This document shows, piece by piece, positions 12,677 through 15,001 of a stretch of DNA of 15,001 nt. The notes under the pieces were generated by a model that was not told the DNA's origin, did not search any database, and was given only the letters and a program-made list of their open reading frames with translations. Every line of letters starts with the position of its first letter. The first letter of the stretch is position 1. The position numbers were made by a program, and so were the translations under genes. Where the stretch lies: NCBI GenBank assembly GCA_031271325.1, contig JAISVY010000048.1, positions 1 through 15,001 of the forward strand. Reading direction: 5' to 3'. This DNA comes from Oscillospiraceae bacterium (GTDB taxonomy: Bacteria; Bacillota; Clostridia; Oscillospirales; UBA929).

Positions 12677-12683
12677 GGGCGGC
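12648..12683 (-). terminator. Intrinsic terminator of the sensor kinase gene
   Basis: Read on the - strand, GCCGCCC (12683-12677), a TTACGG loop and GGGCGGC (12670-12664) form a seven-pair stem. It is followed by GGTTTGTTTTTGTTTTC down to about 12648. It begins 6 bases after the kinase stop and lies within the last ten codons of the convergent small gene. On the + strand there is no T run, so it ends only the kinase transcript. Confidence 0.75.
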
Positions 12684-12688
12684 TGTCC

Positions 12689-15001
12689 CTATCCCAAATA
12701 TTGGCGCAGCTTCAGCAGCACGGTATCGGCACTGATCGGTTTGCCGATATGACCGTTCATCCCCGCCGCGAGGCAGGTTTCTATATCTTCCCGGTAAACA
12801 TTGGCGGTCATCGCGATGATCGGCAATGTCTTGTTCTGCTCACGGATGCGCCGCGTCGCTTCCAGACCGTCCATCTCCGGCATTTGCACGTCCATAAACA
12901 CCAAGTCATACGGCGTTTGGGACACCATGCTCAACGCTTCGCGTCCGTTTTCCGCCGTGTCGATGACCATCCCCAGCCCGCTCAGCATCGCGAGAAGAAC
13001 CTCCCGGTTAATCTCGATGTCTTCGGCGACCAGCAGGCGCTTCCCCGCAAAGTTCAGCGGCGGCGCTTCTTCTTGCTGTTCCGAAGGGGCGGCGGAATCC
13101 GCGTTACCCAGCGTCACGGTGAAGATAAAACGCGACCCGGCACCCGCTTCCGATTCCACCCAGATCGTGCCGCCCATCATTTCGAGGATGCGTTTGGAAA
13201 TCGGCAGCCCAAGACCGGTGCCGCCGTAACGGCGGGTAATCCCACCCTCCGCCTGCTCAAACGCGTGGAATATCTTTTCCTGCTGTTCCCGCGGGACGCC
13301 GATGCCGTTGTCGCTTACCACAACGCGCAGCCTGCATATTTCGTCCGTCTGCTCGATCACGGCGACGGTCAGATGGATACTGCCCGCCTCCGGCGTAAAT
13401 TTTACGGCGTTTGAGAGCAGATTGATCACCACCTGCGACAGGCGCTGTTCGTCGCCCAAAACATACTGCGGCACGGCGTCGCTCACGGTAAACGAGAATT
13501 TGAGCATCTTTTCTTCCATGTCGTACTGCTCAAATGAAATCGCTTTGCGCAGCATCTCCCGGAAGGCGAACCGTGTTTGATAAAGCTCCAGTTTGTTGGC
13601 TTCGATTTTTGAAATGTCCAGAATATCGTTGATAATCCCGAGCAAATGCGACGAAGCGTCGTCTATTTTCATCAGCGCATAGTCTTTTCTCGCGACCTCC
13701 GCGGCGTTTTTCCCGATCGACGTCATGCCGATGATCGCGTTCATCGGCGTACGCATTTCATGGCTCATGCGCGAGAGAAACTCGCTCTTTGCCCGGTTCG
13801 CGGCCTGCGCGTCGTTCAAAGCGTCCTGCAAAAGCGCGTTTTGGCGCTCTATCTCGCGCATCATGCGCTTCGCGTGGCAGTCGGCCGCACGGATCTTTTG
13901 GGCTTCCTCATTACGGATCACGGCGTTGGCCAGCATAAATCCCGCCGAACGCAGAATGTCTACCTCGTCGTCTGTAAAGGTTTTCTCTTCCGTCAGGTTT
14001 TCAAAGAGAACAAACCCCCAGAACACACCCTCTTCAAATACCGGAATCGCCAAAACGGTCACGCAGCCGAAACTCATCAGCGCGTCCGCCTCCGGCATCA
14101 GACGGACAGGACCGTTGATGCAATTGCCCGATGTCAAAACGTCTCTCCATCTCGGTATATGCCTGTCATAAGAGTTTTCGGTCAGTTCGTCCAGCACCTT
14201 GATCGAGTTACCCTCATCCTTACACCAGCGGTATACCTGAGTGGCATACAGACCGTCCGCTTTTTGCGTGTTACGGGATACCGACATCCTGTCTATCGGG
14301 GAAATTTCGGCGATGATGTTAATCCCTTCGGCCAGCGCGTCCGACTGTTCATTCTTTGACAGGAAGACAAACGCCGCGCGGTTGAGGGTATCGAGCATTT
14401 TTTCGCGGTTGAGCAGCGCGGTCTGCGCCATTTTGGTCGCGGTGACATCAATACTCTGTTGCATATGCACCTTGCGCCCGCCCGGCCATTCGATAATCCG
14501 GTCGATATTGTATAGCTGTTTGCCTGAAACCGGGTTATCCTCTTCCCAGATCACCGGTGCTTGGGGATTTTTTAACAGTTCCGCTTTTTTGCAGAAAGTG
14601 CAGCGCCCTGTTTGATCGGCTTGCAAATGTTTCCAGCACTGATCTCCTTTGACCGTATCGTCTATATGATAGTCCTCCAGCATTTTCCGGTTAATGAAGA
14701 GGATTTCGTCTGTTTCCAAGTCACTGACATAGATATAGCTATCCATCTTTATCAGGAGGCTCTCCAGCATCTCCTGCGCCCGCACAGTTTCAGTCACGTC
14801 CACGCCGAGCTCCAAATGCGCCTTTTCGCGTCCGGGCCAGTCAATCAGCATAGCCGTCTTGCGGTGCGTCACGCCGTTTGGCTCTTTATTCTCCCATGTG
14901 ATGACTTTATCCGGCTCATTCTTCAACTGATCATACGGGCAAAAGTCACAGCGCTCACTTCTGCCGCCTTGAATTAAATGGTAACAGTATTCCCCTGTGT
15001 A
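12689..15001 (-). CDS. Hybrid sensor histidine kinase with tandem cysteine-motif PAS-like domains (5' end outside window)
   Basis: The frame is open to the window edge, giving 770 residues of a longer protein; numbering counts from the first visible codon. A partial PAS-like domain (1-~70) with Cys6, Cys18 and Cys21 is followed by a second (~75-190) with Cys122, Cys134 and Cys137: the same CX11CX2C spacing, each followed ~32 residues later by I(D/E)WPG and a final DVT motif. A GAF-like domain spans ~200-365. Then come a helical linker, the HisKA domain with phospho-acceptor His414 (SHEMRTPMNAIIG), the ATP-binding domain (N box NLLSNAVKF, DNGIGV, GGTGLGLPIS), and a receiver domain (654-770) with phospho-acceptor Asp704 in MDVQMPEMDG and a conserved Lys in GKP. 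No membrane span is visible. TTG 14926 is not the start, since the domain continues upstream. Confidence 0.93.
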   Translation of the reverse strand, partial: YTGEYCYHLIQGGRSERCDFCPYDQLKNEPDKVITWENKEPNGVTHRKTAMLIDWPGREKAHLELGVDVTETVRAQEMLESLLIKMDSYIYVSDLETDEILFINRKMLEDYHIDDTVKGDQCWKHLQADQTGRCTFCKKAELLKNPQAPVIWEEDNPVSGKQLYNIDRIIEWPGGRKVHMQQSIDVTATKMAQTALLNREKMLDTLNRAAFVFLSKNEQSDALAEGINIIAEISPIDRMSVSRNTQKADGLYATQVYRWCKDEGNSIKVLDELTENSYDRHIPRWRDVLTSGNCINGPVRLMPEADALMSFGCVTVLAIPVFEEGVFWGFVLFENLTEEKTFTDDEVDILRSAGFMLANAVIRNEEAQKIRAADCHAKRMMREIERQNALLQDALNDAQAANRAKSEFLSRMSHEMRTPMNAIIGMTSIGKNAAEVARKDYALMKIDDASSHLLGIINDILDISKIEANKLELYQTRFAFREMLRKAISFEQYDMEEKMLKFSFTVSDAVPQYVLGDEQRLSQVVINLLSNAVKFTPEAGSIHLTVAVIEQTDEICRLRVVVSDNGIGVPREQQEKIFHAFEQAEGGITRRYGGTGLGLPISKRILEMMGGTIWVESEAGAGSRFIFTVTLGNADSAAPSEQQEEAPPLNFAGKRLLVAEDIEINREVLLAMLSGLGMVIDTAENGREALSMVSQTPYDLVFMDVQMPEMDGLEATRRIREQNKTLPIIAMTANVYREDIETCLAAGMNGHIGKPISADTVLLKLRQYLG

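Noticed and set aside
12701..13414. 237-codon + frame opposite the sensor kinase
   Set aside because: It is antisense to the conserved receiver and ATP-binding domains and encodes no recognisable motif.

Overview
The window looks like a chromosomal segment of a GC-rich, single-membrane Clostridia-type Firmicute. I infer something near Oscillospirales/Ruminococcaceae, but no rRNA or other marker gene is present to fix this. The reasons are strong AGGAGG-type ribosome sites before nearly every gene, a lipoprotein-type binding protein, an SLH-domain wall protein, a Bacillus-like OhrR, and structured intergenic repeats. Neither end is closed: the leftmost ~150 bases hold no convincing gene, and the last gene runs off the right edge.

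Region 1 (149-2228, + strand) is a compact peroxide-response operon. It has a consensus promoter whose -10 lies inside a 41-bp dyad, then a Cys-type glutathione/thioredoxin peroxidase, a radical SAM protein with a C-terminal cysteine cluster (start overlapping the peroxidase stop), and an OhrR repressor with the sensing Cys15 and a possible second redox Cys121. The simplest model is autoregulation: OhrR blocks the promoter until hydroperoxide oxidises it.

Region 2 (2205-2549) holds a weak terminator, a 101-bp MITE-like nested inverted repeat, and the promoter of the next operon.

Region 3 (2467-10261, + strand) is a six-gene Opp/Dpp-type ABC importer operon: lipoprotein binding protein, OppB-like permease, OppC-like permease, OppD-like ATPase, OppF-like ATPase and a small single-span membrane protein, closed by a strong terminator. 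Two subunits have unusual architecture. The OppC-like permease carries a complete seven-repeat RCC1-type beta-propeller in its first extracellular loop, and the OppF-like ATPase carries a ~190-residue charged helical insertion between Walker A and the Q-loop. The transporter therefore has one added module outside the membrane and one inside. This is the best candidate in the window for an undescribed system.

Region 4 (10214-11576, - strand) is a secreted protein with Ig/cadherin-like domains and three SLH repeats, convergent with the transporter and sharing its bidirectional terminator.

Region 5 (11577-12676) is accessory-looking: a small protein resembling the C-terminal piece of phage YqaJ-type recombinases, a cluster of hairpin repeats and heptad repeats, and a small two-span membrane protein. 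The two small genes share a similar promoter-like motif.

Region 6 (12648-15001, - strand) is a 5'-truncated hybrid sensor kinase with two PAS-like domains of identical CX11CX2C cysteine spacing, a GAF-like domain, HisKA, HATPase and a receiver domain. Its terminator lies inside the 3' end of the convergent small gene.
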